The notes beneath the pieces were generated by a model that saw only the letters and a program-made list of their open reading frames with translations, did no database searches and was not told the origin of the DNA. Positions 24,926 through 34,330 of a stretch of 41,043 nucleotides of DNA are shown one piece after another. How positions within the stretch are numbered: position 1 is the stretch's first letter; each line of letters starts with the position of its first letter. The stretch is from an uncultured Photobacterium sp. (GTDB lineage Bacteria > Pseudomonadota > Gammaproteobacteria > Enterobacterales > Vibrionaceae). The translations under genes and the position numbers were made by a program. Location: the NCBI GenBank assembly GCA_947039005.1, contig CAMQXY010000016.1, forward strand, positions 1 to 41,043, given 5' to 3'.

Positions 24926-25795
24926 ATGAATACAGCAATAGACGCGATTCAAGTGGGTAAAATTTTAGATACGTTAGGCAGTTTGCGCGATAGTTTGACA
25001 CCATCAGCGGGTCGAATAGCTGATTATGTATTAGCGCAACCTCAGCGTGTTACGGAACTCTCAATTGCCGAATTATCCCAACAAGCTAAAGTCGGTGAAG
25101 CCAGTATTATTCGCTTTTGTCGCGGGCTTAATTTTAAAGGTTTTCAAGATCTTAAGATGAAGTTGGCGATTGAGGTGGCAACGCCAAATGATGTTGAAAA
25201 GCATATGCTTGATACTGAATTAACGGCTGATGATAACGCCGAACATATAGGTCGAAAACTGCAGCAGACGATCAATAATGTATTAGGTGAGACATTAAAT
25301 TTATTAGATTTTTCTGAATTAGAAGCGGTTGCTCGTGCTTTTCAACAGCAAAAACGGATTTATTTTTTTGGGGTCGGTTCATCGGGTATTACTGCAGAAG
25401 ACGCTAAGAATAAATTAATGCGCATTGGTTTGGATGTTGATGCGTTAACCAATAATCATTTTATGTATATGAAAGCGTCACTATTGAGCAGTGAAGATAT
25501 TGCGATTGGTATTAGTCATTCAGGGACATCAAAAGAGACCATTAAAGCGTTAGCATTAGCCAAAGCGTGTGGTGCAATAACGGTTGCCTTGACGCATAAC
25601 CCATTATCACCGCTAGCAGAATTGTCAGATCATGTATTAATTAATGGCAATAGGCAGGGTCAATTACAAGGTGATTCTATTGGCACGAAAATAACGCAAC
25701 TATTTGTATTAGATATGCTTTATACTTTATTGGTACGTGATAATCCTGAGCATACACGTCAGCAGAAGTATAAAACAACCCAAGCATTAGATTAA
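24926..25795 (+). CDS. nanR: RpiR-family regulator of sialic acid genes
   Basis: This 289-residue regulator has an N-terminal RpiR helix-turn-helix (about residues 20-80; SIAELSQQAKVGEASIIRFC) and a C-terminal SIS phosphosugar-binding domain (about 125-260; RIYFFGVGSSGITAEDAKNKL and AIGISHSGTSKETIKAL). RpiR-type NanR of Vibrio vulnificus represses nan genes and responds to ManNAc-6-phosphate; this protein has the same architecture and location. It is unrelated to the GntR-type NanR of E. coli. AAGGAT precedes the ATG. The gene is followed by a strong terminator, so it is separate from nanE onward. Confidence 0.88.
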   Translation: MNTAIDAIQVGKILDTLGSLRDSLTPSAGRIADYVLAQPQRVTELSIAELSQQAKVGEASIIRFCRGLNFKGFQDLKMKLAIEVATPNDVEKHMLDTELTADDNAEHIGRKLQQTINNVLGETLNLLDFSELEAVARAFQQQKRIYFFGVGSSGITAEDAKNKLMRIGLDVDALTNNHFMYMKASLLSSEDIAIGISHSGTSKETIKALALAKACGAITVALTHNPLSPLAELSDHVLINGNRQGQLQGDSIGTKITQLFVLDMLYTLLVRDNPEHTRQQKYKTTQALD

Positions 25796-25825
25796 TATAA
25801 CCATATTTATATATAACCATAATAA

Positions 25826-25855
25826 AGAGGCCACATTTCGATGTGGCCTTTTTTT
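25826..25855 (+). terminator. Terminator after nanR with UUCG tetraloop
   Basis: AGGCCACAT (25828-25836) and ATGTGGCCT (25841-25849) enclose the stable tetraloop TTCG and are followed by a run of T. Confidence 0.95.
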
Positions 25856-26015
25856 ATTGATATATTTTCATGTTTTTTGAGTTATATGCTGAGTAATAAA
25901 GTTAGTTTTTGGTGTGATTAATATCGCCATTCTGATGCTATTTTAGACAAAAAATGTGCAATATATCGCTATTTAAAAAGTTCATTGTTGCATCACTCCG
26001 ATGATAACGACAGTA

Positions 26016-26030
26016 TGGAGTCAAACTTCA
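26016..26030. promoter_or_regulatory. NanR operator 3, upstream of nanE
   Basis: TGGAGTCAAACTTCA differs from operator 2 by one base. It lies 30 bases before the nanE ATG and so would control the nanE-nanK-siaT-nanQ-nanM transcript. Confidence 0.68.
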
Positions 26031-26059
26031 CCACGTTGATATTTTTGGAGCGAACAATC

Positions 26060-26776
26060 ATGGTTCAGCATTCACAAGTCCTTCTTGCACGCATCAATAA
26101 TGGTTTTATTTCTTCTTGCCAGCCTATTGATGATAGCCCGATGGATCAGCCTGAGATGGTATCAGCAATGGCGCAATCATCTGTTTTAGGTGGGGCTGCC
26201 GGTCTACGCATTGAGGGGATTGCAAATTTACGCGCAACACGTCCTTATGTTGATGTGCCTATTATTGGGATTGTTAAGCGAGATTTAACTGATTCAGATG
26301 TACGAATTACTCCATTTTTACAAGATGTTGCCGATCTTGCCGCTGCGGGGGCTGACATTATCGCTATCGATGGTACTCAACGCCAACGGCCTGAAACCGT
26401 AGCAAACTTGATTAATGCGATTCATCAGCATGGCTGTTTGGTGATGGCGGATTGCGCGAGTTTAGCGGATGGTGATATGTGTCATCAGCTGGGTGCCGAT
26501 ATTATTGGTTCAACATTATCGGGGTACACCGGAGGGAAGGTTCCGATTCAGCCTGATTTAGCCTTAGTGATGGCTTTGCATCAACGTGGCTATTTTGTGA
26601 TGGCTGAAGGGCGTTATAACTCACCGGAATTGGCAGCTCAAGCGATAGCCGCTGGTGCTAATTGCGTCACGGTTGGTTCAGCGATTACCCGTATTGAATA
26701 TATTTGTCAGTGGTTTAAAGAAGCAGTGACCACGGCATCAATTGCTCACGCATTACCGACGAAGGATATCGCATGA
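26060..26776 (+). CDS. nanE: N-acetylmannosamine-6-phosphate 2-epimerase
   Basis: This 238-residue TIM-barrel epimerase converts ManNAc-6-phosphate to GlcNAc-6-phosphate. Family marks are [55 protein letters not shown] and the phosphate-binding VTVGSAITR. The frame opens at 25985, through the operator, but the start is ATG 26060 with GGAG nine bases upstream and the expected family N-terminus. Its ATGA overlap with nanK indicates coupled translation. Confidence 0.95.
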   Translation: MVQHSQVLLARINNGFISSCQPIDDSPMDQPEMVSAMAQSSVLGGAAGLRIEGIANLRATRPYVDVPIIGIVKRDLTDSDVRITPFLQDVADLAAAGADIIAIDGTQRQRPETVANLINAIHQHGCLVMADCASLADGDMCHQLGADIIGSTLSGYTGGKVPIQPDLALVMALHQRGYFVMAEGRYNSPELAAQAIAAGANCVTVGSAITRIEYICQWFKEAVTTASIAHALPTKDIA

Positions 26777-27666
26777 GTATTTGTTTAGCGGTTGATATTG
26801 GTGGTACAAAAATAGCGGCGGCATTAGTGGATTGTACGACCAATCATATTATTGAGCGTCATCAAATTGCGACCCCTCAATCTCAACAGCCTGCGATTTT
26901 TTCTACGGCGTTAACATCATTATTAATGCCATTAGCCCCGCAAGCAGATTTTGTTGCGGTTGCCTCTACGGGCATTATTAATCACGGTATTTTAACGGCG
27001 TTGAATCCTGATAATTTAGGCGGTTTAAATAGATTTGAATTAGTCGATGATATTCAACGCATCACACAATTACCAACCCATGCCATTAATGATGCTCAAG
27101 CTGCGGCATGGTATGAATTTATTTCACTTAATCCTAATAATCGTGCCACCAATATGTTGTTTATTACCATATCAACGGGCATTGGTGGTGGATTAGTACT
27201 TAACCGACAATTACAAACGGGTGCTCGTGGTATTAGTGGTCATATTGGACACACTGTTGTTGATATGAATGGACCAATGTGTGGTTGTGGTCGTCAAGGT
27301 TGTATTGAAAAAGTCGCATCGGGTACTGCAATCGGTATGGCTGGAACGTCTTTATTTAACCGTGTATGTAGCGGACAAGATGTTTATCAACAATCACTTG
27401 AAGGCGATAGTGATGCCCTCAATATTATTCATTCTTCAGCGTCTGCGGTGGCTGAATTAATTGCCAACCTGACGATCACCTTAGATCTTGATGTGGTTGT
27501 TATTGGCGGTAGTGTCGGTCTTGCGCCACATTATTGTGATTACATTCAACAATATATTAATGAAAAACCAGAATATTACCGACCTTGTATTGTGTCTGCT
27601 CAAGCAGGATCAAATGCAGGGTTATTAGGTGCAGCCAGTTGGTTTGCATCACAAGAAAATTATTAA
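26773..27666 (+). CDS. nanK: N-acetylmannosamine kinase
   Basis: This ROK-family kinase of 297 residues phosphorylates ManNAc with ATP. The ATP-binding DIGGTKIA lies at residues 8-15, the ROK signature is [12 protein letters not shown], and the zinc-binding cluster is [16 protein letters not shown]. It overlaps nanE by four bases. It acts between NanA and NanE in the pathway, so gene order does not follow reaction order. The C-terminus (LLGAASW) is normal for the family. Confidence 0.93.
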   Translation: MSICLAVDIGGTKIAAALVDCTTNHIIERHQIATPQSQQPAIFSTALTSLLMPLAPQADFVAVASTGIINHGILTALNPDNLGGLNRFELVDDIQRITQLPTHAINDAQAAAWYEFISLNPNNRATNMLFITISTGIGGGLVLNRQLQTGARGISGHIGHTVVDMNGPMCGCGRQGCIEKVASGTAIGMAGTSLFNRVCSGQDVYQQSLEGDSDALNIIHSSASAVAELIANLTITLDLDVVVIGGSVGLAPHYCDYIQQYINEKPEYYRPCIVSAQAGSNAGLLGAASWFASQENY

Positions 27667-27716
27667 TAGTTATTACATACTCTTTTTTATCCCAACTCCT
27701 AGATGGTGAGGCTTAT

Positions 27717-29195
27717 ATGGAAATTCAAGCATTTGGTACGATAAATTATATTGTCCTGTTCGCATATTTAATTGGTGTCATGCTAGTCGGTGTTTATTTT
27801 GCTCGCCGTCAAAAATCAGCAGATGATTATTTTAAAGCAGGGGGGCGTATACCGGGTTGGGCGGCGGGTATTAGTGTATTTGCTACCACATTAAGTTCAA
27901 TTACCTTTATGTCTATTCCTGCCAAGGCTTACACATCGGATTGGACTTTCCTTGTCGGGCAATATTTAGCTATTCTTATTTTGCCATTAGTGTTTTATTT
28001 TTATATCCCATTTTTTAGAAAGCTTAATTTAACCTCAGTATATGAATATTTAGAGCGTCGTTTTGATATTAAGATGCGCTTGTTCGCGAGTATGTCATTT
28101 ATGTTATTCCATATCGGACGTATTGCGATTATTACTTATTTAACCGCTTTAGCATTAATGCCTTTTGTAAATATTGATCCATTAACAATTGTATTTTTAA
28201 TTGGTGTTTTATGTATTGTCTATACTTTCCTTGGCGGTATTGAAGGGGTTATTTGGACTGACGTTATTCAAGGGATTATGTTGTCAGTTGCTGCGGTTCT
28301 TATCTTTATCACGATTTGTTTCCAAGTTGATGGTGGTGTTACCGAAGTATTCCGCCTCAGTGCTGAACAAGATAAATATTTCCCAAGTTCAAGTTTTGAA
28401 TGGAGCTGGACGAATAGTACCTTACCAGTATTAATGATTGGTTTCTTATTCGCTAACTTACAGCAATTCACTGCCAGCCAAGATGTAGTACAGCGTTATA
28501 TCGTTACTGACTCTATTGAAGAAACGAAAAAGACCTTGATCACTAATGCGAAATTAGTCGCTTGTGTGCCTATCTTCTTCTTTGCTATCGGTTCAGCGTT
28601 ATATGCTTTTTATACCCAAAATCCACAGTTAATTCCTGAGAATTTTAATACTGGCGGTATCTTACCTTTCTATGTTATTTCACAAATGCCAGCAGGGATT
28701 GCAGGGTTAATTATTGCGGCTATCTTTGCTGCTTCACAATCAAGTATTTCAAGTAGCTTAAACAGTATTTCAGCTTGTTTCACCATGGATATTTATAACC
28801 GTTTTGGTGAAGAAAAAAATATACAGCAAAGCTTTAATACCGCACGTATCGTGACTGTTGTTGCCGGTGTCTTAGGTGTTGCCGCTTCTGTTTACTTAAT
28901 TAAAAGTAATGAAAGCCAATTATGGGATGCATTCAATAGTTTACTAGGTCTAATGGGCGGTCCAATGACGGGTCTGTTTATGCTGGGTATTTTTGTCCGC
29001 CGTGCCAATGCGGGTAGTGCGTTATGCGGTGTGATTGCAGCAGTGGTATCAGTATTGATTGTTCGTGGCTTTACTGACCTTAACTTCTTCTTCTATGGCG
29101 TGATTGGTACGCTGATGGTGGTAGTAGTGGGCTTTATAACTGCACCATTATTTAAAAATAAATCAGCTGAAGAATTAGCATTAGTTACTGAATAA
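27717..29195 (+). CDS. siaT: Sodium:sialic acid symporter, SSS family
   Basis: This 492-residue sodium solute symporter resembles the SiaT sialic acid transporters, such as that of Proteus mirabilis (about 496). The substrate-site stretch TTLSSITFMSIPAKAYTSDW (about residues 57-76) matches closely. Thirteen or so hydrophobic segments and the AASQSSISSSLNSIS sodium-site region are visible. The frame opens at 27585 inside nanK, but ATG 27717 has GTGAGG before it. Many vibrios use a SiaPQM TRAP system instead; here the SSS type is the only sialic acid transporter seen. Confidence 0.92.
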   Translation: MEIQAFGTINYIVLFAYLIGVMLVGVYFARRQKSADDYFKAGGRIPGWAAGISVFATTLSSITFMSIPAKAYTSDWTFLVGQYLAILILPLVFYFYIPFFRKLNLTSVYEYLERRFDIKMRLFASMSFMLFHIGRIAIITYLTALALMPFVNIDPLTIVFLIGVLCIVYTFLGGIEGVIWTDVIQGIMLSVAAVLIFITICFQVDGGVTEVFRLSAEQDKYFPSSSFEWSWTNSTLPVLMIGFLFANLQQFTASQDVVQRYIVTDSIEETKKTLITNAKLVACVPIFFFAIGSALYAFYTQNPQLIPENFNTGGILPFYVISQMPAGIAGLIIAAIFAASQSSISSSLNSISACFTMDIYNRFGEEKNIQQSFNTARIVTVVAGVLGVAASVYLIKSNESQLWDAFNSLLGLMGGPMTGLFMLGIFVRRANAGSALCGVIAAVVSVLIVRGFTDLNFFFYGVIGTLMVVVVGFITAPLFKNKSAEELALVTE

Positions 29196-29225
29196 TGCTG
29201 GAGCGGTTAAAAATAAACTTAAAAC

Positions 29226-29256
29226 AAAGCGGAGAAGATTGATACTTTTCCGCTTT
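29226..29256 (+). other. Intercistronic hairpin between siaT and nanQ
   Basis: AAAGCGGAGAAG and CTTTTCCGCTTT form a 12-bp stem with one G-U and a 7-nt loop. No U-run follows; AAGGAT, the nanQ ribosome site, comes shortly after. It may stabilise or process the siaT message. Confidence 0.5.
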
Positions 29257-29272
29257 CAAAAAGGATAACACA

Positions 29273-29734
29273 ATGATTTTTGGTGATATTAAACAACCGC
29301 TAGCCATGTTTCCTAGCGCATTTCAGCAAGCGATAACGTTTATTAATAGTCATGATCTAGCAGCATTAGAAAATGGTCGTTATGAGATTGATGGTGAGCG
29401 TATGTTTGCCAATGTGATGAGTTTTGAAACCCAAGCCGCGGCTAATAAGCAAGGCGAAGTACACCAACAATATATTGATTTTCAATATTTAATCAGTGGT
29501 GAAGAACGCATCGATGTGTCATTAAATTTAGTGGGATGTGTACCGGCAACGGATTATGACATCGATAATGATTTTGCATTAGTTGAGACGATGCCAAACA
29601 CCAGTTCTTTGTTATTAAAGCCTGGCATGTTTTTAGCTATTTTCCCGCAACAGCCACATAAACCTGGTTGCGTGATTACAGCACCGATGGTGATAAAGAA
29701 GGTGGTCATTAAAATCCATAAAGATTGTTTGTAG
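29273..29734 (+). CDS. nanQ: YhcH/NanQ N-acetylneuraminate anomerase
   Basis: This 153-residue cupin-like protein of the YhcH/YjgK/YiaL family speeds interconversion of sialic acid anomers in the cytoplasm. Family features include MIFGDI at the start, GEVHQQYIDFQYLISGEERID with metal-binding histidine and glutamate, and FPQQPHKPGC followed by IKKVVIKI. AAGGAT precedes the ATG. It lies within the nan operon between siaT and nanM. Confidence 0.92.
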   Translation: MIFGDIKQPLAMFPSAFQQAITFINSHDLAALENGRYEIDGERMFANVMSFETQAAANKQGEVHQQYIDFQYLISGEERIDVSLNLVGCVPATDYDIDNDFALVETMPNTSSLLLKPGMFLAIFPQQPHKPGCVITAPMVIKKVVIKIHKDCL

Positions 29735-29788
29735 TTAAGCCGTGTGTTGCTGTGATTGTAATGATTATTTGCATTTATTGGAGATGTT

Positions 29789-30946
29789 ATGAAAAAGTCA
29801 TGTACTCGATTCGCAATGGTGTGTTCTCTATTATCTTTATCAACTAGCGTTATGGCTGAGCAGTTATGGCCTGATTTACCGCAACCGATTAAGAACGGTA
29901 TCAGCGCCCAGACTGATAATATGGTTTTTGTCGGTTTAGGTGCTGCGGGTCAGTCATTCTATGCGATGGATACCGCTAGCAGTAAACCGCAATGGAAAAA
30001 ATTGGCTGATTTTATCGGTCCGGTTCCTGATCAGGCAACGGCTGCTGCTGTGGCAGGGAAGATTTATGTATTTTCTGGATCTGGAAAAGTTGAGTCAACA
30101 GATAAAGCCCCGGTTATTTTTGATAGTGTCTATGTTTACGATATTAATAACAATACGTGGAGCAAACAAAATACCCGCACTCCCGTTGGGTTATTAGGTG
30201 CGTCAGCTTATCCTTTAAATCAAACAGAAATTGCAATTTTCGGTGGCTACAATAAGCAGCAATTTGATCAATATTTACATGCTGTTTCAACCATTGATAA
30301 AGACACTGAACCACAGAAATGGCAACAAACAGTCACTGATTTTATGCAACGAGCACCAGAAGATTATCAATGGAATCAAGCAATTCAGATTTATAATACC
30401 GATACTAATAATTGGTCAACAAAAGGTAATAGCCCTTATTTAGCGAATTGTGGTGCGGCATTAGTTGGGGAAGGGGATCGTATTACTTTAATTAGTGGTG
30501 AAATTAAACCAGGCTTACGTACGCCGATGGTGAAAGCGGTGACCATTAAAGGCTCACAAGTCGATTGGCAACAGTTAGCATCATTACCTGATGCGGCTAA
30601 TGGTCAATTACAAGAAGGTGTTGCGGGTGCTTATGCTGGTAAAAATGAAGGCGCATTGATTGTTGCAGGTGGCGCAAACTTTATTGGTGCCAGAGCAAAA
30701 TCTGAGCAAGGTGATTGGTTTGCCCATGACGGTTTAAGTAAACATTGGAGTGAAGATATTTATACTTATCGTGGTGATAAATGGGTGTTAGCGTCCACAA
30801 AATTACCACAAGGGTTAGCATATGGCGCATCTTTCTCTACCCCAGCCGGGGTGTTAATGGTCGGGGGAGAAAATGGCACGGGTAAACCACAATCGAAAGT
30901 GTATATGTTACGTTATGAGCAATCGGATGTGAGTATTATCGATTAA
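29789..30946 (+). CDS. nanM: N-acetylneuraminate mutarotase
   Basis: This 385-residue periplasmic protein is a Kelch-repeat beta-propeller that converts alpha- to beta-N-acetylneuraminate before uptake. A Sec signal peptide covers about residues 1-23 (MKKSCTRFAMVCSLLSLSTS, cleavage near VMA|EQ). Kelch-like blades appear as KIYVFSGSGK, EIAIFGGYN, ALIVAGGANFIG and VLMVGGENG. GGAG precedes the ATG. It is the last gene of the nan operon, and a long hairpin follows. Confidence 0.93.
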   Translation: MKKSCTRFAMVCSLLSLSTSVMAEQLWPDLPQPIKNGISAQTDNMVFVGLGAAGQSFYAMDTASSKPQWKKLADFIGPVPDQATAAAVAGKIYVFSGSGKVESTDKAPVIFDSVYVYDINNNTWSKQNTRTPVGLLGASAYPLNQTEIAIFGGYNKQQFDQYLHAVSTIDKDTEPQKWQQTVTDFMQRAPEDYQWNQAIQIYNTDTNNWSTKGNSPYLANCGAALVGEGDRITLISGEIKPGLRTPMVKAVTIKGSQVDWQQLASLPDAANGQLQEGVAGAYAGKNEGALIVAGGANFIGARAKSEQGDWFAHDGLSKHWSEDIYTYRGDKWVLASTKLPQGLAYGASFSTPAGVLMVGGENGTGKPQSKVYMLRYEQSDVSIID

Positions 30947-30961
30947 TCTGGCGATAACTTT

Positions 30962-30998
30962 AACGTCAAGCTACTGTTTTATAAAGTAGCTTGATGTT
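30962..30998 (+). terminator. Long hairpin after nanM
   Basis: AACGTCAAGCTACT pairs with AGTAGCTTGATGTT over 14 bp with one G-U and a 9-nt loop. No strong U-run follows, so it may be a 3'-end protecting hairpin or an inefficient terminator. Confidence 0.5.
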
Positions 30999-31041
30999 TA
31001 ACAGAAGACGTGATCGTACTCGCTGAATTCATCGCTCACAA

Positions 31042-31070
31042 TTGCCATTAGGTGCATATACTCTTACACT
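31042..31070 (+). promoter_or_regulatory. Probable promoter of the HAD gene
   Basis: TTGCCA (31042-31047) and TACACT (31065-31070) are separated by 17 bases, placing the start of transcription near 31077, before the ATG at 31105. Confidence 0.5.
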
Positions 31071-31104
31071 GATTAGGGTTATTTTGTTGATGATGGAGAA
31101 TGAG

Positions 31105-31764
31105 ATGTATACGCCTATCCCTTGTAATATAATCAATGGTGTTATTTTTGATTTAGATAATACACTGGTGAGTTCCGCATTAGATTTTGATTGGTTACGT
31201 CAGCAATTAGGCTGTACGACTGACACTGATCTATTACAGTATATTGACAATATTTCAGATGTTACCCAGCGTAAACAGGTCGAAAAAAGGGTAATTGAAC
31301 ATGAAGTTGCTGATGCTCGTCAATCAACTATTATGCCTGGATGTGAAAGCTTACTGTCTTATCTGCACCAACAAAAAATCCCCACCGCTGTTGTAACGCG
31401 CAATTGTGTTCAAGCGGCAATGTTGAAAATAAATCACCATAATCTGCATTTCGATAGAATTGTTTCACGTGAAGAATTCCCCCCTAAACCCGCCCCTGAT
31501 GCACTTATTGATATAGCTAAGCAGTGGCAATTAGCACCTCAAAATATACTCTATGTTGGTGATTATGTTTATGATTTACAAGCAGCTTACTACGCTAAAA
31601 TGCCATCGTGTTTAGTGACCAATGGTGAGGATTTACCGTTTACTCAGCAAGCCTCAATGGTGGTTCAACGGTTAGGTGGCTTGACAACGATTTTACGTGA
31701 GCAAGCATATCTGTTGTCGCAAGAGCATGATAGGGTAGAGTCTTGTGCCCAGTCAGGAAATTAA
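31105..31764 (+). CDS. HAD-family phosphatase
   Basis: This 219-residue haloacid dehalogenase-type hydrolase probably dephosphorylates a small metabolite. The nucleophile motif is VIFDLDNTLV, the second motif TAVVTRN, then PKPAPDALIDIA and the acidic motif VGDYVYDLQAA. The open frame extends to 31042, but that part overlaps a promoter-like sequence; ATG 31105 has GGAG six bases upstream. The next gene begins two bases after its stop. Substrate is unknown. It is not obviously part of the nan pathway. Confidence 0.85.
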   Translation: MYTPIPCNIINGVIFDLDNTLVSSALDFDWLRQQLGCTTDTDLLQYIDNISDVTQRKQVEKRVIEHEVADARQSTIMPGCESLLSYLHQQKIPTAVVTRNCVQAAMLKINHHNLHFDRIVSREEFPPKPAPDALIDIAKQWQLAPQNILYVGDYVYDLQAAYYAKMPSCLVTNGEDLPFTQQASMVVQRLGGLTTILREQAYLLSQEHDRVESCAQSGN

Positions 31765-31766
31765 TT

Positions 31767-31985
31767 ATGGCTAATCCAGTGAACCCAAAAGCATTACTTC
31801 ATAGCAAATGGACGAAAGTGGTTGTGGATAACAAAGAAAAGCATTTTGAGATAGTCACGGTATTATTTAATGATAATCAGCAAATCGAAAAATGTGTTAT
31901 TCAGGCTGTTATGACTAATCGGCTTTATGAGATTGATTGGCAAGATTTAAAAAATAATCAAGTATGGTTGATTGGTTGGAATTAA
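31767..31985 (+). CDS. Small Trp-rich conserved protein, TIGR02450-like
   Basis: This 72-residue basic protein matches a small conserved family of unknown function, with NPKALLHSKWTKV near the start, EKHFEIV, and the end IDWQDLKNNQVWLIGW. The start at ATG 31767 has AGGA upstream and lies just after the HAD gene stop, so the two are cotranscribed. Its TAA stop overlaps the stop codon of the convergent ogt gene within a palindromic TTAA, leaving no room for a terminator. Confidence 0.82.
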   Translation: MANPVNPKALLHSKWTKVVVDNKEKHFEIVTVLFNDNQQIEKCVIQAVMTNRLYEIDWQDLKNNQVWLIGWN

Positions 31986-32458
31986 GCATGGTTTTTCTCA
32001 AGTTCTAACAATGTTTGTTTTTTATCTAAGCCGCCAGCGTAACCGGTTAATTTCCCATTTTTACCAATCACTCGATGACAGGGAATAACGATGGATAATG
32101 GATTTTTACTGTTTGCCATTCCAACCGCTTGGCAAGCTTTAGGGTTACCGATAGTGATTGCGAGTTGCTGATAGCTCCAGTGAGTGCCGTATGGAATAGT
32201 CTGTAAGGCTTGCCAAACGCGCTGCTGAAAATCAGTCCCCTGAGGGGCTAAGGGTAAATCAAATTGCTGGCGTATACCTGCGAAATATTGTTGTAATTGT
32301 TGCTCACATTCGGTTAAAAGTGGATGTTGTGGTGCATGCGTCGCTGTTTCAATCAAGGGTCTTTGGTGTTCATATAAGATGGCTGTTAACGCATTGTCTG
32401 TCGCGTATAGCGTTAAATAGCCTAGTGGCGAAGCTATGGTTTGGCAGTAATTGGACAT
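31982..32458 (-). CDS. ogt: Methylated-DNA-protein-cysteine methyltransferase
   Basis: This 158-residue suicide enzyme repairs O6-alkylguanine by transferring the alkyl group to a cysteine. The acceptor is C127 in SIVIPCHRVIG, preceded by the helix FQQRVWQALQTIPYGTHWSY and the AVGMANSKNP turn. The size fits the Ogt/MGMT class without the Ada regulatory domain. It is convergent with the Trp-rich gene and overlaps it by four bases at the stop codons. Confidence 0.93.
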   Translation of the reverse strand: MSNYCQTIASPLGYLTLYATDNALTAILYEHQRPLIETATHAPQHPLLTECEQQLQQYFAGIRQQFDLPLAPQGTDFQQRVWQALQTIPYGTHWSYQQLAITIGNPKACQAVGMANSKNPLSIVIPCHRVIGKNGKLTGYAGGLDKKQTLLELEKNHA

Positions 32459-32545
32459 AATAAAAGCCTTCGCGCTATACGGTTATTTTTAGGTATAGCG
32501 CGATTGATAGTGAATAGTGAATGATAGATCTTTGATAGTGATAGA

Positions 32546-33466
32546 TTAGCGGTGCAGTTTTAAATACTCAAGTGCCCCGACAATCGCAGCAACTTGAGCT
32601 AGATTACACTCATTATCGGTAACGCGAGGGCTATCAGGATAGACTTCGGTGGTTGAGGTGTATTTGGCATCCGTTACGCTAGCGCATAGCCCTAATGCTT
32701 TTAGTGGATAATTAATAACCCCTTCTTGAGTGATCGGCTCACCAATAATATTCCCGTTACTATCTGCTGGTGCAATATGGGTAACATGACGTACCGAATC
32801 GATAATGGCTTTTTGGAAATCATCTTGAGGATTTTCAGTATCGCCAACACCATAAAACCCATCAGGTACGATATCCGCGATATATTCTTTACCATCACGA
32901 GCAGCAAGTGCAGGTCTAAACTCACTTTCATCGCTGTCTGTAGTTTCATGTAAATCAAGGTGAGCGAGGAAATGTGTCTTTTGAGCTTGGACTAATTTCA
33001 TTAATGCTGCCGATTCTTCTGCTGGACTGTTCGCATAAAATGAACGGTTAGGATCGACTGCATTTGGATTCCAACGATTAATCGTTTCATATCCCCACGG
33101 ACTGACACAAGGTACAACCAGAAGATTAAAATCACTGCTGTATTGCTCTGCTTTTTGTGCCAAAAAGGTTAATGCACCATGGACACCACTGGTTTCATAG
33201 CCATGAATACCGCCAGTAATCAGTACTGTGGGTTTGGTGACATCCCAATCTCGGGTTTTAATTGCAAATAATGGATATTTTTCAGGTGCGTAAGATAATG
33301 CACCATATTGTTCAACATCAAAATGTTCACTTAACGCGTGAATTTTGGTGACAACTTGCTCAAGATAACTGCGTTTAACGGTCGTCTGTGCTAGCCATGC
33401 GGCTTTTTCTGTCGCTCCCCATTTTATTCCAGGCGTACCAATTACGTATTCAATTGAATTATCCAT
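32546..33466 (-). CDS. M14-family zinc carboxypeptidase
   Basis: This 306-residue protein belongs to the M14 metallocarboxypeptidase/succinylglutamate desuccinylase-like group. The zinc motif H88-GYE-91 lies in ITGGIHGYETSG, followed by the NRWNPNAVDPNRSF arginine region and the third ligand in HLDLHETTDSDESEF. No signal peptide is present, so it is cytoplasmic. It is separated from ogt by 87 bases on the same strand. The peptide or amide it cleaves is not known. Confidence 0.82.
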   Translation of the reverse strand: MDNSIEYVIGTPGIKWGATEKAAWLAQTTVKRSYLEQVVTKIHALSEHFDVEQYGALSYAPEKYPLFAIKTRDWDVTKPTVLITGGIHGYETSGVHGALTFLAQKAEQYSSDFNLLVVPCVSPWGYETINRWNPNAVDPNRSFYANSPAEESAALMKLVQAQKTHFLAHLDLHETTDSDESEFRPALAARDGKEYIADIVPDGFYGVGDTENPQDDFQKAIIDSVRHVTHIAPADSNGNIIGEPITQEGVINYPLKALGLCASVTDAKYTSTTEVYPDSPRVTDNECNLAQVAAIVGALEYLKLHR

Positions 33467-33655
33467 TGCTGTACCTATTCATTGTTATTGATTTGTTTAT
33501 TTTTAGAGGGTAAACAGATGATTATATTTAAGCAAATTTTATCTAATTATCATCTTCAAAAAAGAGAAATAGTTATAATTATACGGAAATAAAATTATGC
33601 TTATTAAGCAAGAAGAAAGCAAAGTTAGGTTGCATTAATCTGCTGTCAAAGGTTA

Positions 33656-33683
33656 TTGTCATACAAATAGAACGGCCTATAGT
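33656..33683 (+). promoter_or_regulatory. Probable promoter of dps
   Basis: TTGTCA (33656-33661) and TATAGT (33678-33683) with a 16-base spacer resemble a sigma-70/38 promoter. The start would be near 33690, about 30 bases before the dps ATG. Confidence 0.5.
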
Positions 33684-33719
33684 AATGATGTTCACAAATT
33701 TATTACTAAGGAAAAGACG

Positions 33720-34256
33720 ATGAGTACTACAATCTTGAATGACGTTCAAATTGAAGATGCAAAACAGCACCTTACTCGTCCTCTAGCCACACCTACCGAT
33801 TTATGTGTAGACGCGACTAAAGAGATCAGTGGTGCATTAACCGCAATTTTAGCTGATGTGTTTGCTATTTACATGAAGACCAAGAATTTCCATTGGCATA
33901 TGAGTGGCGCGCATTTCCGTGATTACCATTTAATGTTAGATGAACAAAGTGCACAATTATTTGCGATGACTGATGATATTGCTGAACGTGCACGTAAAAT
34001 TGGCGGTAAAACCATTCGGTCAATTGGTGAAATATCACGCATGCAACGTATTTTAGATAATGATGCCGATTATGTTGAACCTGCTGATATGCTTGCTGAG
34101 TTGTGTGAAGATAATAAACAGTTAGCCGCTGAACTTCGTGCTGCACATATTTTATGTGATGAACGTAATGATTTTTCTTCAGTGAGTATGATTGATAATT
34201 GGATTGATGAAACAGAACGTCGTGTCTGGTTCCTTTATGAATCATACCGTCATTGA
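33720..34256 (+). CDS. dps: Dps ferritin-like DNA protection protein
   Basis: This 178-residue Dps-family mini-ferritin oxidises and stores iron and protects DNA in stress. The inter-subunit ferroxidase residues are visible as KNFHWHMSG (H58) and FRDYHLMLDEQSAQL (H70, D74), with DDIAERARKIGG after them. AAGGAAAAG precedes the ATG. It has its own promoter-like sequence and a strong terminator, so it is monocistronic. Confidence 0.93.
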   Translation: MSTTILNDVQIEDAKQHLTRPLATPTDLCVDATKEISGALTAILADVFAIYMKTKNFHWHMSGAHFRDYHLMLDEQSAQLFAMTDDIAERARKIGGKTIRSIGEISRMQRILDNDADYVEPADMLAELCEDNKQLAAELRAAHILCDERNDFSSVSMIDNWIDETERRVWFLYESYRH

Positions 34257-34296
34257 TATATCGATATAGAATGTCATTGTTTCGTTTATATATAAT

Positions 34297-34330
34297 AAAA
34301 AAGGATAAGTTTAATCACTTATCCTTTTTT
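34297..34330 (+). terminator. Terminator after dps
   Basis: GGATAAG and CTTATCC, extended by flanking A and T runs, form a strong rho-independent terminator ending in T6. Confidence 0.92.
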
